Of a DNA stretch of 64,000 nt, positions 8,472 through 17,485 are shown in pieces. The stretch comes from Blastococcus capsensis. Lineage in GTDB: Bacteria > Actinomycetota > Actinomycetes > Mycobacteriales > Geodermatophilaceae. Under the pieces are notes generated by a model. It made no database searches. It saw nothing but the letters and a program-made list of their open reading frames with translations, and was not told where the DNA came from. The number at the start of each line of letters is the position of its first letter. The first letter of the stretch is position 1. The stretch lies in assembly GCF_030165005.1 (NCBI RefSeq), contig NZ_JASNNW010000006.1, forward strand, positions 62,001 through 126,000, read 5' to 3'. The translations under genes were made by a program, and so were the position numbers.

Positions 8472-9587
8472 TCAGGACGAGAGCGCGTGGGCGTAGGTGC
8501 GCAGGTGCTGCTCGGCGCAGGCAGCCCAGGTGAACCGGGCGGCCCGGCGCAGTGCAGCGGCCGACAGCTCGGCCCGGCGCGCCGGCCGGTCGAGCAGGCC
8601 GCCCACTGTGCCGGCGATCCCCTCGACGGTGGGCTGCGTGTACTCGACCGCATCCCCGCCGATCTCCGGCAAGGCGAGCGACGTGGTCGTCACCACCGGC
8701 GCGCCGCAGGCCATCGCCTCCAGGACCGGCAGTCCGAAACCTTCGGCCGTGCTCGGGTAGGCCACCAGCTCCGCACCGCCCAGGAAGCCGGCGAGCTGGT
8801 CCAGTGGCAGGTAGCCGGGGAGCCGCACCTCCAGGTGGTCGGGCACCGCCGCGACGGCACGGTCGACCGTCGTGTCCCAGCCCCGGGCACCGGCGATGAC
8901 CAGCGCAGGCGGGTCGGCCCGGTCCGACACCGCCCGGCACCACCCGGCAACGAGGGCCGGCACGTTCTTCCGCGGCTCGATCGTCCCGAGGAATGCCAGA
9001 TAGCTGCCGGCCCGCAGGCCGAGCTCCTCCCGTGCCCGCCGGACGTCGGCCTCGGCGGGCAGGTGGAAGGTGGCGGGGTCCACGCCGTGATGGGCGACGT
9101 CGACCTGACCGGGCACGGCCCCTGCGACCCGGACCAGCTCCTCGAGCGTCGCCCGGGAGGGCACGATGCAACGCGCTGCGGCACGCAGGGACACCTTGGT
9201 CCACGACCGGAAGAACGTCCGCTTGACCGGCTGGTGGAGGTCGGGATGGGTGAAGAAGGTCGCGTCGTGCAAGGTGGTCACCACAGGGAGCGCGGTCCTC
9301 AGCGGCATCGTGTAGTGCGGCGAATGGATGAGGCGCGCACCGACACGGTCGGCGAGCCCGGCCAGACCGACCTGCTCCCAGGCAAGCCGCGCCGGACGCC
9401 GGGCGGCGGCGGCCGGAGCGGCGACCACCTGCGCCGAGGGCAGCAGCGTGCCGTAGTGGGCGACGTCGCTGTTCTGGCAGGCCACCGCCAGGTCGGCTCC
9501 CAGCTCGTGCAGGGCGGCCAGCAGTTGGTCGACGTAGCGACCGACCCCGCCGCGGTTGGCGGGGACGGCGGTGGCGTCGACCAGCAC
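8472..9587 (-). CDS. GT4 family glycosyltransferase
   Basis: A retaining GT-B glycosyltransferase. The N-terminal half has LVDATAVPANRGGVGRYV and VVTTLHDATFF. The C-terminal half has LAFLGTIEPRKNVPALV and the nucleotide-sugar motif STAEGFGLPVLEAMACGAPVVTT, with the E-x7-E pair. This resembles WbaZ/MtfB-type mannosyltransferases, but the sugar cannot be told from sequence. GTG 9587 is preferred because AGGAG lies 5 nt upstream; GTG 9611 and TTG 9635 would add 8 and 16 residues. It ends 61 nt before wbbL on the same strand and may be co-transcribed with it. It begins the accessory polysaccharide region absent from the mycobacterial order. Confidence 0.82.
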   Translation of the reverse strand: MLVDATAVPANRGGVGRYVDQLLAALHELGADLAVACQNSDVAHYGTLLPSAQVVAAPAAAARRPARLAWEQVGLAGLADRVGARLIHSPHYTMPLRTALPVVTTLHDATFFTHPDLHQPVKRTFFRSWTKVSLRAAARCIVPSRATLEELVRVAGAVPGQVDVAHHGVDPATFHLPAEADVRRAREELGLRAGSYLAFLGTIEPRKNVPALVAGWCRAVSDRADPPALVIAGARGWDTTVDRAVAAVPDHLEVRLPGYLPLDQLAGFLGGAELVAYPSTAEGFGLPVLEAMACGAPVVTTTSLALPEIGGDAVEYTQPTVEGIAGTVGGLLDRPARRAELSAAALRRAARFTWAACAEQHLRTYAHALSS

Positions 9588-9888
9588 CCTGGCTCCTGCG
9601 CTCGCCCTCACGGGGCCACGACCGTCATGCGGCAACGATACGGAGCACCGGTCGGGGCCACTCGTCGCCGGACCGCCTGCGGCCGCGGCCCTGGGCGTCG
9701 TCCCGGCGCCGATCGGTCAAGGCTCCCGCCCCGCCACGGCGCCGCCGACGCCCCTGCCTGTCACCTCGACCCGCACCCCGCACGCTCTAGTCTGATGCGC
9801 GAGCATCGGCGCGACCCGGCCCGTCGCGCAGCGTCCCGAGCCTGATCGCCGTGTTCCCCGACCGCCCCCTCCCTTCGAGGAGTCCACC

Positions 9889-11511
9889 GTGCCTGCCCGC
9901 TCCCCGGCCACTCCCGAGTTCCGCCGATGGCTGGTGGCCTGGCTGTTCTTCACCGCTGTGGGGAGCCTCTGGGCGCTCGCGACACCCGTGATGGGAGTTC
10001 CCGACGAACCCGCGCACACGCTGTACGCGGCCGGGGCCGTGCGCGGCGAGGTGTGGGAGGAGACGTCGGGGCCCCAGACGCAGGTGACCGTGCCGGCCGG
10101 CTGGGCCAACGTCGACGAGGTACCGGCGTGCTACGCCTTCCAGCCGAACGTGACGCCGGCGTGCTCACCGGCGCTGACCGGCGCACCGGGATCGGCGGAG
10201 GTCTCGACCACCGCGGGGAGATATCCACCGGCGTACTACTTCTACGCCGGGCTGCCGACCCTGGTGACCGACGGCGCCCAGGCGGTCTACCTCATGCGCG
10301 GCCTCACGGCCGCCCTCGTGGGGGCCCTGCTGGCCTCGGGGTTCTGCAGCGTGCTGAGCCTGCCGCGCCGGCTGCTCCCGGTGCTCGGGTTCACCCTCGC
10401 CACGACCCCGATGCTGTTCTTCTTCGCCGGCGCGGTGAACCCTCAGGCCCCGGAGATCGCAGCGGCCATCTGCCTCTGGGCGTCCGGAGGTGTGCTGCTC
10501 CGCCGGCTCGCGGAGCATCCCGGCGAGGACCTGACCTGGGCCAACCCCCATCTGCGCCGCGTCATCGCGGCTGTCGCGACGCTCACGGTGATCCGCCCGC
10601 TGTCCCTGCTGTGGCTGGCCCTCATCGTGGGAACGCTGCTGGTCGTCTTCTCCCCCCGTACGACGGTGCCCCGCCTGCTGCGGTCGCGGGCGATCCTGAC
10701 GGCTCTTCCCGTGCTCGTGCTCACCACCGGCTCCACGCTGGCCTGGATCCTGCTGCGGGACGCCCTGGGACAGCAGGACGTCACCACGTTCGCCGATCTC
10801 TCGGCACCGCAGGCGCTGGCCCGGTCGGTGGCCAAGCTCGACGACGAGTTCGCGCAGATGGTCGGGCACTTCGGCTGGCTCGACAGCCCGGCGCCGGGCT
10901 GGGCCGTCGTCGTCTGGACACTGGCGCTGGGGGCGCTGGCCGCGCTCGCGCTGCCGTTCCTGGGGCGGCTGCAGCGAATGGCGCTGGTCGCGGTCGCGGT
11001 GGCCGTCCTGGTGCTGCCCGTCGTGCTGGAGGTGACGAGCTACCGGGAGAGCGCCTTCGCGTGGCAGGGGCGCTACACCCTTCCCATCGCCGTCGGCGTG
11101 CCCATCCTGCTCGGCCTGATCCCGGGCGCGCACCACGGCAACCGGGAGGTGCGGGCAGCCCCGCCGGCCGGGACGGGGCACGCGACCGCCGTCATCGCCG
11201 GGGTGGTGAGCGTGCACGTCGTCTCGTTCGTCGGTGCGCTCAACCGCAACGTGCACGGCATCGACGGCTTTTGGGGGATCACCCCGGCGAGCTGGCAGCC
11301 GCCGTCGACGGCGTGGGTGCTCATCCCTGTCTTCGTGGCGGTCATCGGGGCGGGCGGCTGGTACGTCTGGCGGCTGGCGACGGCGGGTCCGGCCGTGTCC
11401 GCGGGGATCGGGTCCGGGCCGGACGGGGAGCGCCGCTCTCAGATGTCCCGGTCCACCGCGGCGGGGTCGACCGCCACCGGCGCGGCCGTGCCGGCGAAGC
11501 CGGTCTCCTGA
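9889..11511 (+). CDS. DUF2142 polytopic membrane protein, putative GT-C glycosyltransferase
   Basis: A 540-residue protein with roughly 11-13 predicted membrane helices. An N-terminal helix is followed by an extracellular stretch containing GVPDEPAHTLYAAG, a DxxxH-type acidic motif typical of DUF2142, and GRYPPAYYFYAGLP. DUF2142 proteins are thought to be lipid-carrier-dependent GT-C sugar transferases in surface-glycan clusters, though biochemical proof is scarce. The start GTG 9889 is supported by GAGGAG about 6 nt upstream. The hydrophilic C-terminal tail overlaps the end of the convergent DUF2304 gene by 73 nt. The polyprenyl-phosphate GT2 gene beyond that could supply its donor. Confidence 0.8.
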   Translation: MPARSPATPEFRRWLVAWLFFTAVGSLWALATPVMGVPDEPAHTLYAAGAVRGEVWEETSGPQTQVTVPAGWANVDEVPACYAFQPNVTPACSPALTGAPGSAEVSTTAGRYPPAYYFYAGLPTLVTDGAQAVYLMRGLTAALVGALLASGFCSVLSLPRRLLPVLGFTLATTPMLFFFAGAVNPQAPEIAAAICLWASGGVLLRRLAEHPGEDLTWANPHLRRVIAAVATLTVIRPLSLLWLALIVGTLLVVFSPRTTVPRLLRSRAILTALPVLVLTTGSTLAWILLRDALGQQDVTTFADLSAPQALARSVAKLDDEFAQMVGHFGWLDSPAPGWAVVVWTLALGALAALALPFLGRLQRMALVAVAVAVLVLPVVLEVTSYRESAFAWQGRYTLPIAVGVPILLGLIPGAHHGNREVRAAPPAGTGHATAVIAGVVSVHVVSFVGALNRNVHGIDGFWGITPASWQPPSTAWVLIPVFVAVIGAGGWYVWRLATAGPAVSAGIGSGPDGERRSQMSRSTAAGSTATGAAVPAKPVS

Positions 11512-11846
11512 TCGTGCAACCGGCGGGCGGCGTCGGACATCGCCAGCGCCCTGGACAGCAGGACGACCTTGGCTTCGTGCTCACGGAACCGCACGCTCAC
11601 ACTGCCGACCAGGTAGATGATCACGAGGGCCAGGCCGTAGAGGATCAGGTCCGCGCCGCGGGCGATCCCGACGAAGTCGGCGATCACCTGCAGGATGTCG
11701 GGCTGCACCACGGCCACGACTCCCCCGACGAGGGTCAGGACAGCGACGATCTTGCGCCGCGCCTGGCCACGCAGGGAGTTCCGCGAGCGCAGCGCGAGGA
11801 GCACTGCGACGATGATCGCCGGGATCAGCAGCCACTGGATGATCAC
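11439..11846 (-). CDS. DUF2304 small membrane protein
   Basis: A 135-residue protein with three hydrophobic segments (IIQWLLIPAIIVAVLLAL, KIVAVLTLVGGVVAVVQPDIL, and ADLILYGLALVIIYLVG), then a soluble tail. This is the DUF2304 layout. DUF2304 genes usually sit directly after a DPM1-like GT2 gene in polysaccharide clusters, as here. The partners share a GTGA overlap (GTG 11846-11844, TGA 11845-11843). A role as membrane anchor or activator of that soluble glycosyltransferase, comparable to DPM2/3 in eukaryotes, is inference. Its last 73 nt overlap the convergent DUF2142 gene. Confidence 0.78.
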   Translation of the reverse strand: MIIQWLLIPAIIVAVLLALRSRNSLRGQARRKIVAVLTLVGGVVAVVQPDILQVIADFVGIARGADLILYGLALVIIYLVGSVSVRFREHEAKVVLLSRALAMSDAARRLHDQETGFAGTAAPVAVDPAAVDRDI

Positions 11847-12583
11847 CTGCGACTCCACTGGCTGATGCGGTGGGCCGCGACCTCCGCGAGGATGTTGACG
11901 CTGTTGAGCAGCGGCTGGCCCTTCGACTGCGAGTACTCCGTGTACAGGATCGTCACCGGGAACTCGGTGACCCGGTAGTCGGAGCCGGTCAGGGCGCGCT
12001 CCAGCTGAGAGGCGTAGGCCATGCCCGAGTAGGTCAGTCGGATCTCCCTCGCCACGGACCGCTTGATGATCCGCAGTCCGTTGTGCGCGTCGGTGAGGCG
12101 AGTCTCCCCGCGCCGGTTCATCAGCGAGGTGGCGGCCTTCAGCAACCAGCGCCGCAGCCAGGGGATCTGGGTGTCCCCGCCCTCCAGGAACCGGGAGCCG
12201 ATGACGACGTCGTAGCCCTGGCGGATGACCTCGACCATGCCCATCAGGTCCTTGACCTGGTGCTGGCCGTCTGCGTCGAAGCACCCGATGAACTCGGCGC
12301 CGGTGAAGGTCAGCGCCGCCTCGAGCCCGGTCTGCAGGGCGCCCCCGGCGCCGAGGTTGGCGGGATGGCTCACCCGGAAGGCCCCTGCGGCGTCGATCTC
12401 GGCCGCCGACGCATCCGTGCTGGCGTCGTCCACGGCGATCACGGCGAACCCCGCGTCGCGCAGCTCGCGGATGACCGACCCGACGACGGTCGCCTCGTTG
12501 AACACCCGCACGATGACGACGACATCGGCCAGCGCCGGGTCGCTGTCCAGGCCGGTCCCCGCACGTGCCGAGCGCATGTTCAT
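11843..12583 (-). CDS. DPM1-like GT2 polyprenyl-phosphate glycosyltransferase
   Basis: A 246-residue GT2 enzyme without membrane helices. Motifs are VVVIVRVFNEATVVGSVIREL, VIAVDDASTD, NLGAGGALQTGLEAA, and FDADGQHQVKDLMGM with the metal-binding DxD. RFLEGGDTQIPWLRR, LTDAHNGLRIIKR and EYSQSKGQPLLNSVNIL follow. This is the dolichol/polyprenyl-phosphate mannose synthase type, which loads a sugar onto undecaprenyl- or decaprenyl-phosphate for use outside the membrane. The ATG 12583 follows TAGGAT by 8 nt. It is coupled to the DUF2304 gene and likely supplies the lipid-linked sugar used by a GT-C enzyme such as the neighbouring DUF2142 protein. Confidence 0.85.
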   Translation of the reverse strand: MNMRSARAGTGLDSDPALADVVVIVRVFNEATVVGSVIRELRDAGFAVIAVDDASTDASAAEIDAAGAFRVSHPANLGAGGALQTGLEAALTFTGAEFIGCFDADGQHQVKDLMGMVEVIRQGYDVVIGSRFLEGGDTQIPWLRRWLLKAATSLMNRRGETRLTDAHNGLRIIKRSVAREIRLTYSGMAYASQLERALTGSDYRVTEFPVTILYTEYSQSKGQPLLNSVNILAEVAAHRISQWSRR

Positions 12584-12591
12584 CGCCGGCG

Positions 12592-12597
12592 ATCCTA
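12592..12597 (-). promoter_or_regulatory. Predicted leaderless -10 element of the DPM1-like gene
   Basis: TAGGAT on the minus strand ends 8 nt before ATG 12583. Confidence 0.4.
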
Positions 12598-12674
12598 GCC
12601 GCCGGCCGGGCGCGCTCTGGCGCTCGTGGGACAGCTGCGCACCCCGGTGACCGTGGCACCATTGGGTCCGTCGG

Positions 12675-12680
12675 TAGCCT
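12675..12680 (+). promoter_or_regulatory. Predicted leaderless -10 element of rmlA
   Basis: TAGCCT ends 6 nt before ATG 12687, and no Shine-Dalgarno sequence is present. Confidence 0.45.
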
Positions 12681-12686
12681 CCCGGT

Positions 12687-13565
12687 ATGCGCGGCATCAT
12701 CCTTGCGGGCGGAAGTGGCACCCGGCTCTATCCGATCACCAAGGCGATCAGCAAGCAGCTGATGCCGATCTACGACAAACCGATGATCTACTACCCGCTC
12801 TCCTTGCTGATGAATGCGGGTATCCGGGAGATCCTGATCATCACCACTCCCGAGGACCAGGCCGGTTTCCAGCGGCTCCTCGATGACGGTTCGGACCTGG
12901 GCATCGAGATCAGCTACGCCGTCCAGCCACGACCGGAGGGGCTCGCGCAGGCATTCGTCATCGGCGCGGAGTTCATCGGCGACCAGCCCGTCGCGCTGGT
13001 GCTCGGCGACAACATCTTCTACGGCACCGGCCTCGGCGAGAGCTTGCGGACGAACACCCGGCCGAGCGGTGGCCGCGTCTTCGCCTACCACGTGGCCAAC
13101 CCGAGCGACTACGGCGTCGTGGAGTTCGACGACGCGGGCCGGGTGATCTCCATCGAGGAGAAGCCGGCGCAGCCGAAGAGTTCCTACGCCGTGCCGGGCC
13201 TCTACTTCTACGACAACCAGGTCGTCGACATCGCCGCCAAGATCCAGCCGAGTGCGCGCGGGGAGCTGGAGATCACGGCGGTCAACGACGAGTACCTCCG
13301 TCGGGGCCAGCTCACGGTCACGGTGCTCGAGCGCGGAACTGCCTGGCTGGACACCGGGACCCACGTCTCGATGATGCAGGCGGCGGAGTTCGTGCAGGTG
13401 GTCGAGGAGAGGCAGGGCTGGAAGATCGGCTGCATCGAGGAGATCGCCTGGCGCCGCGGGTTCATCACCGACGCCCAGCTGCGAGAGCTCGCCCAGCCGT
13501 TGCAGAAGAGCGGGTACGGCGCCTACCTCCTCGGCCTGCTCGACGAGGTCACCCCCGTGCCGTGA
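12687..13565 (+). CDS. rmlA: Glucose-1-phosphate thymidylyltransferase
   Basis: At 292 residues this matches RmlA, the first enzyme of dTDP-L-rhamnose synthesis, which makes dTDP-glucose from glucose-1-phosphate and dTTP. Signature features are [78 protein letters not shown] and the C-terminal [17 protein letters not shown]. It stands alone on the plus strand between leftward glycosyltransferase genes. rmlC is 9.4 kb upstream; rmlB and rmlD must lie elsewhere. Product would serve wbbL and the other rhamnosyltransferase-like GT2 genes here. Confidence 0.95.
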   Translation: MRGIILAGGSGTRLYPITKAISKQLMPIYDKPMIYYPLSLLMNAGIREILIITTPEDQAGFQRLLDDGSDLGIEISYAVQPRPEGLAQAFVIGAEFIGDQPVALVLGDNIFYGTGLGESLRTNTRPSGGRVFAYHVANPSDYGVVEFDDAGRVISIEEKPAQPKSSYAVPGLYFYDNQVVDIAAKIQPSARGELEITAVNDEYLRRGQLTVTVLERGTAWLDTGTHVSMMQAAEFVQVVEERQGWKIGCIEEIAWRRGFITDAQLRELAQPLQKSGYGAYLLGLLDEVTPVP

Positions 13566-13568
13566 GCG

Positions 13569-14699
13569 TCACCGCAACGAGCTGTACAGCTCCCACAACC
13601 GCCGAGCGGTGTCGGCCCAGCTGAAGTCGGCCGCGCGGCGCCGTCCTGCCGCCGACGCCTCGGCGCGGAGGGTCGGGGAGCCCAGCACCTCGCTCAGCGC
13701 GTCGGCCAGTGCGGCACTGTCGCCGACCGGAACGGTCACCGTGGCACCACCGCCCACTTCCACGAGCGCCGGCGCGTCCGAGCTGACCACCGGAACCCCG
13801 GCGGCCATCGCCTCCAGCACCGGCAGTCCGAAGCCCTCCGCGCGGCTGGGTGCGGCGAGGACTGCCGCCCGACCGAGGACCACCGCGAGGTCCTCGTCGG
13901 GTAGCCGGCCCAGGAGCCGGACACGCGAAGCGATGCCCAACTCCTCGGCGACGGCTCCGACGTCGACCGATCCCCATCCTGCCTGGCCCACCACGAGGAG
14001 GGGCACGTCTGGTGCGCTCTCCGCCGCCAGTGCCTGCAGCAGCACGTCGAGCCCCTTGCGCGGCTCGACCGTCGCGAGCGTCACCACGTAGTCCCCGTCG
14101 GGCAGGCCGAGGGCAGCGGCGCGCCGCTCGGCGTCCGCGGGGGGCACGAGGCCCGCGCTGACCCCCTCGCCGACGACCACCGGCGGACGCCGCAGCGGCA
14201 CGTACCGTGCCAGCTCCCCGGCAACCGTCCGGGTGGGGACGACCACGGCATCCGCGGTGCGGGCAGCCCGCTCGATCATCGCCCGGTGCCAGCGGACGCC
14301 CCTCGGGGTCAGCGTCTCGGGATGGGTCCACGGCACGGCGTCGTGGACGGTGACCACGAGAGGCCGTCCCCGGCGGGGCGGGAACAGCGGCGTCGGCGCA
14401 TGCACCACGTCCGCACGACGGGGAGCCGGCCCCACTCCCCGCTCCCATGCCGCCACCATGGGGCGACGGGGCAGCGGCAACCGACGCGGTCCCGGTACGC
14501 CGCGGAGGGCCGCCGCGCTCACGTCGGCGTGCCACGCGGACCACGTTCCGACCTCCCCGGTGGGTGGCGCCTCCTGGACCAGTGCCCGCGCGACCTCGGC
14601 GGCGTAACGACCGGTACCACCGGGCACCGGTGCCAGGCACTGCTCGAGCAGCACCGCCACCCGGAGGGCGCTTCCCGAGCCGGTCGTCACCCCGCGCAT
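13569..14699 (-). CDS. GT4 family glycosyltransferase
   Basis: A GT-B enzyme of about 376 residues. The N-terminal domain has PGGTGRYAAEVARAL and LVVTVHDAVPWTHPE. The C-terminal domain has VVTLATVEPRKGLDVLLQAL, VRLLGRLPDEDLAVVLGRA and the donor motif SRAEGFGLPVLEAMAAGVPVVSSD. ATG 14699 begins one nt after the stop of the upstream flippase-like gene (TGA G ATG). GTG 14714 would add five residues and overlap that gene. It is the last gene of a leftward run (16.2-13.6 kb) and ends 3 nt from the convergent rmlA. Donor and acceptor are unknown. Confidence 0.82.
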   Translation of the reverse strand: MRGVTTGSGSALRVAVLLEQCLAPVPGGTGRYAAEVARALVQEAPPTGEVGTWSAWHADVSAAALRGVPGPRRLPLPRRPMVAAWERGVGPAPRRADVVHAPTPLFPPRRGRPLVVTVHDAVPWTHPETLTPRGVRWHRAMIERAARTADAVVVPTRTVAGELARYVPLRRPPVVVGEGVSAGLVPPADAERRAAALGLPDGDYVVTLATVEPRKGLDVLLQALAAESAPDVPLLVVGQAGWGSVDVGAVAEELGIASRVRLLGRLPDEDLAVVLGRAAVLAAPSRAEGFGLPVLEAMAAGVPVVSSDAPALVEVGGGATVTVPVGDSAALADALSEVLGSPTLRAEASAAGRRRAADFSWADTARRLWELYSSLR

Positions 14700-14700
14700 C

Positions 14701-15684
14701 TCAGGACTGCCCACGGCGGTGCATGGCGTCCGGAGCGGTCCGGGTGGCCCGCGCCGCGAGGCCGACCACTGCCGCGAGCACGATGTCGGCCAGGATCAGC
14801 AGCACGCGGGACAGCACGGCCACGACGAGAACCGCGCCCGCCGGCAGGACCGCCGCGAAACCGAGCACGAGCGCAGCTTCCCGCACTCCCGCCCCCGCCG
14901 GCGCGACGACGACCAGAAAACCTGCGACCCAGGCGAGCGCGAAGACGCCGATGGCCAGCAACCGGACATGTTCTGCCGCGCCCCCGTTCTCCGCCGCGGC
15001 GACGTGCCGCACGAGGACGGCGAGATGCAGTCCCAGCAACAGCCACGAGAGCACCAGGAGGGCGCACGACCTGAGGAGCACGGCCCAGGACAGGCGGACG
15101 GCGGCCCCGGGCCGCCGGAGCAACCGGAAGGCCGCCGCACTCCACCAGGCGACAGCACGCGGATGGAGCAGCAGCAGCAGGGCGGGGGCCAGCAGGAACA
15201 CCCACACGTAGGCCGCCAGCAGCCCGGGGAGAGCGAACGGCAGGGTGATCACTGCCAGGACCAGAGCCGACACGATGCTGAGCGCGATGGTGAGGAAGGT
15301 CGCCACCGCCGCCTGTCGCGCCGGGATCCTCATGTCCCGCGCGAGGCTCACCTGCGCCACGAGCGACCAGACGCCGCCGGGGAGGTACTTGCCGAGTTGC
15401 GCCAGGAAGAAGGCGCGCAGCCCCTCGAGTGCCCGGGTGGGATGCCCCTGATCGATCAGCAGCCCTCGCCAGACCAACCCGGGCAGCGCGGCACCGACGA
15501 TGCCGAGGAGCAGGCTGACGGCGACGGAGAGCGGCGGGATCGCGGCCAGCGAAGAGGCCACCACCGTGCGCTGCTGCCAGAGCAGCACACCGATGGCCAC
15601 GACCACCGCGACCACGAAAGCTGAACGGAGGATCGTTCGTCCGCGGGATCGCTCCCTCGCGGCCCCCTCTGCGACGTCACTCAC
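14701..15684 (-). CDS. Lysylphosphatidylglycerol synthase/flippase-like membrane protein (UPF0104, AglD-type)
   Basis: About 327 residues with eight or so hydrophobic helices. The family block GLRAFFLAQLGKYLPGGVWSLVAQVSLARD is the conserved KYxPGxVW segment of the LPG synthase transmembrane domain. The soluble aminoacyl-transferase domain of true MprF is absent. Proteins of this short form are thought to flip or transfer lipid-linked intermediates. It starts at GTG 15684, overlapping the methyltransferase stop in a GTGA, and is followed after 1 nt by the GT4 gene. Here it may act in translocating a glycolipid made by its neighbours; that is inference. Confidence 0.78.
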   Translation of the reverse strand: MSDVAEGAARERSRGRTILRSAFVVAVVVAIGVLLWQQRTVVASSLAAIPPLSVAVSLLLGIVGAALPGLVWRGLLIDQGHPTRALEGLRAFFLAQLGKYLPGGVWSLVAQVSLARDMRIPARQAAVATFLTIALSIVSALVLAVITLPFALPGLLAAYVWVFLLAPALLLLLHPRAVAWWSAAAFRLLRRPGAAVRLSWAVLLRSCALLVLSWLLLGLHLAVLVRHVAAAENGGAAEHVRLLAIGVFALAWVAGFLVVVAPAGAGVREAALVLGFAAVLPAGAVLVVAVLSRVLLILADIVLAAVVGLAARATRTAPDAMHRRGQS

Positions 15685-16226
15685 CTGGTGGCGACTACCA
15701 GCAGTGCCTTGGGCCACCGTCGAATGCCCTTGCGTGTGACCTCGACGGAGGAGAACGCCGAGCAGAGCTGCCGGAGGGAATGCTCCGTGAATCGCCAGAA
15801 GTCGATCGGCTCGTCGTGGTACGGGTAGAGGTGCGGCACGGCGACCACCAGCCGCCCCCCGGGACGCAGGGCGCGACGCATGCTCTCCACTGCGGCACCC
15901 ACGTCGAAGACGTGCTCGAGGACGTACATGCAGAGGATGAGGTCGAACTCCTGGTCGATGTCCATGTCCGTGACGTCGATGACCCGGTGCCCGAAGGCCG
16001 GGTTGACGTCCGACTGCACGAACTCGTCCGATCCCCCGAACAGGCGGCGCAGCGAGTAGGCCTCGTGCCCCATGTCCTGCCGGCCGCTCCCGATCTCGAG
16101 GACTTTCATGCCGGTGCTGGAACGGGCGATGCCTTCCACCACCGCATCCGACCACGGCCGCGTCCCGACCAGCCGATGGGCGACCAGCCGCCCCACGCGA
16201 TCGGTCAGCTGCGACTTCTTGCTCAT
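15681..16226 (-). CDS. Class I SAM-dependent methyltransferase
   Basis: A 181-residue Rossmann methyltransferase. GMKVLEIGSGRQDMG is the SAM-binding motif I, QSDVNPAFGHRVIDVTD motif II, FDLILCMYVLEHVFDV motif IV, and RALRPGGRLVVAVPHLYPYH the following strand. The PYHDEPIDFWRFTEHSL segment is common in methyltransferases of surface-polysaccharide clusters. Its ATG shares one base with the stop of the upstream GT4 gene (TGATG), and its own stop overlaps the flippase-like gene start, so four genes form a tight leftward operon. Substrate, probably a sugar hydroxyl or a lipid-linked glycan, cannot be stated. Confidence 0.82.
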   Translation of the reverse strand: MSKKSQLTDRVGRLVAHRLVGTRPWSDAVVEGIARSSTGMKVLEIGSGRQDMGHEAYSLRRLFGGSDEFVQSDVNPAFGHRVIDVTDMDIDQEFDLILCMYVLEHVFDVGAAVESMRRALRPGGRLVVAVPHLYPYHDEPIDFWRFTEHSLRQLCSAFSSVEVTRKGIRRWPKALLVVATR

Positions 16227-17485
16227 CAGTTGCTCCCCCTGGCTCCGGAGGACGGCGCTGCCGCGGCCGCCCGGAGCAATTCGATGTACCGCCTACCGAT
16301 CGCATCAACGGAGTACGCCTCCGCTCGGGCGGCCGCCGCCCGCCCGATACGTCCGGACAGGCCGTCCTCGGTGATCACGCGCTCGAGGGCCGTTGCCAGC
16401 GCGGAGACGCTTCCCGGCTCGACGAGGATCCCGGCGGGTTCCCGACCGGCCACCGCCTCGGACAGGCCGGGGAGGTCGCTGGCGACGACGGCGGTTCCCG
16501 CGGCCATCGCTTCCAGCATCGCCACCGGCAGACCGTCCTGATCACCGGAACGCGCCCGGACGGAAGGGAAGACCGCCACCTGCGCGTGGGCGAGCATGCG
16601 CCCCAGCTCCGCCGCGGACTGCTGCCCGTGGAAGACGACCCGGTCACCGAAGGATCCCGCGGTCTCCTCCAGCTCCCCGCGGAGCGGTCCGTCCCCGACG
16701 AGGTCCAGTGACCACGGGACCGATGCGGGGAGGCGGCGCAGAGCCGCGAGGAGGACGTCCGCGCCCTTCTTCTCGACGAGCCGGCCCACGAAGACCAGCC
16801 GCCCTGGTGCTCGCTCCGCCGCGGCAGGCCGCCCGGCCACGCGAGTGAAGTCCACCCCCATGGGCAGGACGCTCACGCGCGACGGGGCGACGCCGAGCCC
16901 GACGACCAGGTCGCGCATCTCCTCGTTCATGACCGTGACCGCCGATGCCCGTCGCAGCACGCGCCGCTTGAGGGCGCGCGCCGGCCGGGAGGTCAGGGCG
17001 TAGAGGTCGCCGCCGAGCGTGGTCACCAGCCATGGCACGCGCCGAGCCGCCAGCAGCGCCATGAGCCCCTGTGGGATGATCCAGTGCACATGGATGACGT
17101 CGGGCGCGGCCGTGCGGACAGCGCGCCGGACGGCCAGTGCCCCCGCCGCGAAGAAGAACGGCACCTGCAGCCACCGGCTGGGCCGAGCTCGCAGGTTCTC
17201 CAGGATCGCCCCGTCCGCCAGGTCCTCCCAACGGCGGAGGAAGAAGCGGAACCGGTGCACGTCGTAGCCGTCCTGACGATCGCGCGGACGGCCGCCGGGT
17301 ACGAGCGGGGCTACCACGAGAGTGTCGAAGGCGGTGGCCTCCACGCGGGCCAGTGAAGCGACGAACTCCGGGGTGCCGTCACCGGGCCGCGCCGGGAGGG
17401 TCGACGCGAGGACGAGCAGCCGCGGCCGGCCGGTCGCGGGCTCCGCAGTACCAGGAACCGTGTTCACCGGAAGGGATACTGCCAT
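16226..17485 (-). CDS. GT4 family glycosyltransferase
   Basis: A GT-B glycosyltransferase. Landmarks are LLVLASTLPARPGDGTPEFVASLA, VIHVHWIIPQGLMALLAA, the donor-domain start RLVFVGRLVEKKGADVLLAAL, and PSVRARSGDQDGLPVAMLEAMAAGTAVVASDLPG. The DGLPVAMLEAMA version is common in enzymes making exopolysaccharide. Start choice is uncertain: ATG 17485 shares the sequence CATG with the divergent epimerase start at 17484, GTG 17467 would avoid this, and ATG 17551 would overlap more. No Shine-Dalgarno is seen for any. It heads the operon with the methyltransferase, flippase-like and GT4 genes. Confidence 0.82.
   Translation of the reverse strand: MAVSLPVNTVPGTAEPATGRPRLLVLASTLPARPGDGTPEFVASLARVEATAFDTLVVAPLVPGGRPRDRQDGYDVHRFRFFLRRWEDLADGAILENLRARPSRWLQVPFFFAAGALAVRRAVRTAAPDVIHVHWIIPQGLMALLAARRVPWLVTTLGGDLYALTSRPARALKRRVLRRASAVTVMNEEMRDLVVGLGVAPSRVSVLPMGVDFTRVAGRPAAAERAPGRLVFVGRLVEKKGADVLLAALRRLPASVPWSLDLVGDGPLRGELEETAGSFGDRVVFHGQQSAAELGRMLAHAQVAVFPSVRARSGDQDGLPVAMLEAMAAGTAVVASDLPGLSEAVAGREPAGILVEPGSVSALATALERVITEDGLSGRIGRAAAARAEAYSVDAIGRRYIELLRAAAAAPSSGARGSN

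Noticed and set aside
9788-9793. TAGTCT as a promoter -10 for the DUF2142 gene
   Set aside because: It lies ~95 nt upstream with no convincing -35, unlike the tightly spaced boxes at other genes. It may be chance.
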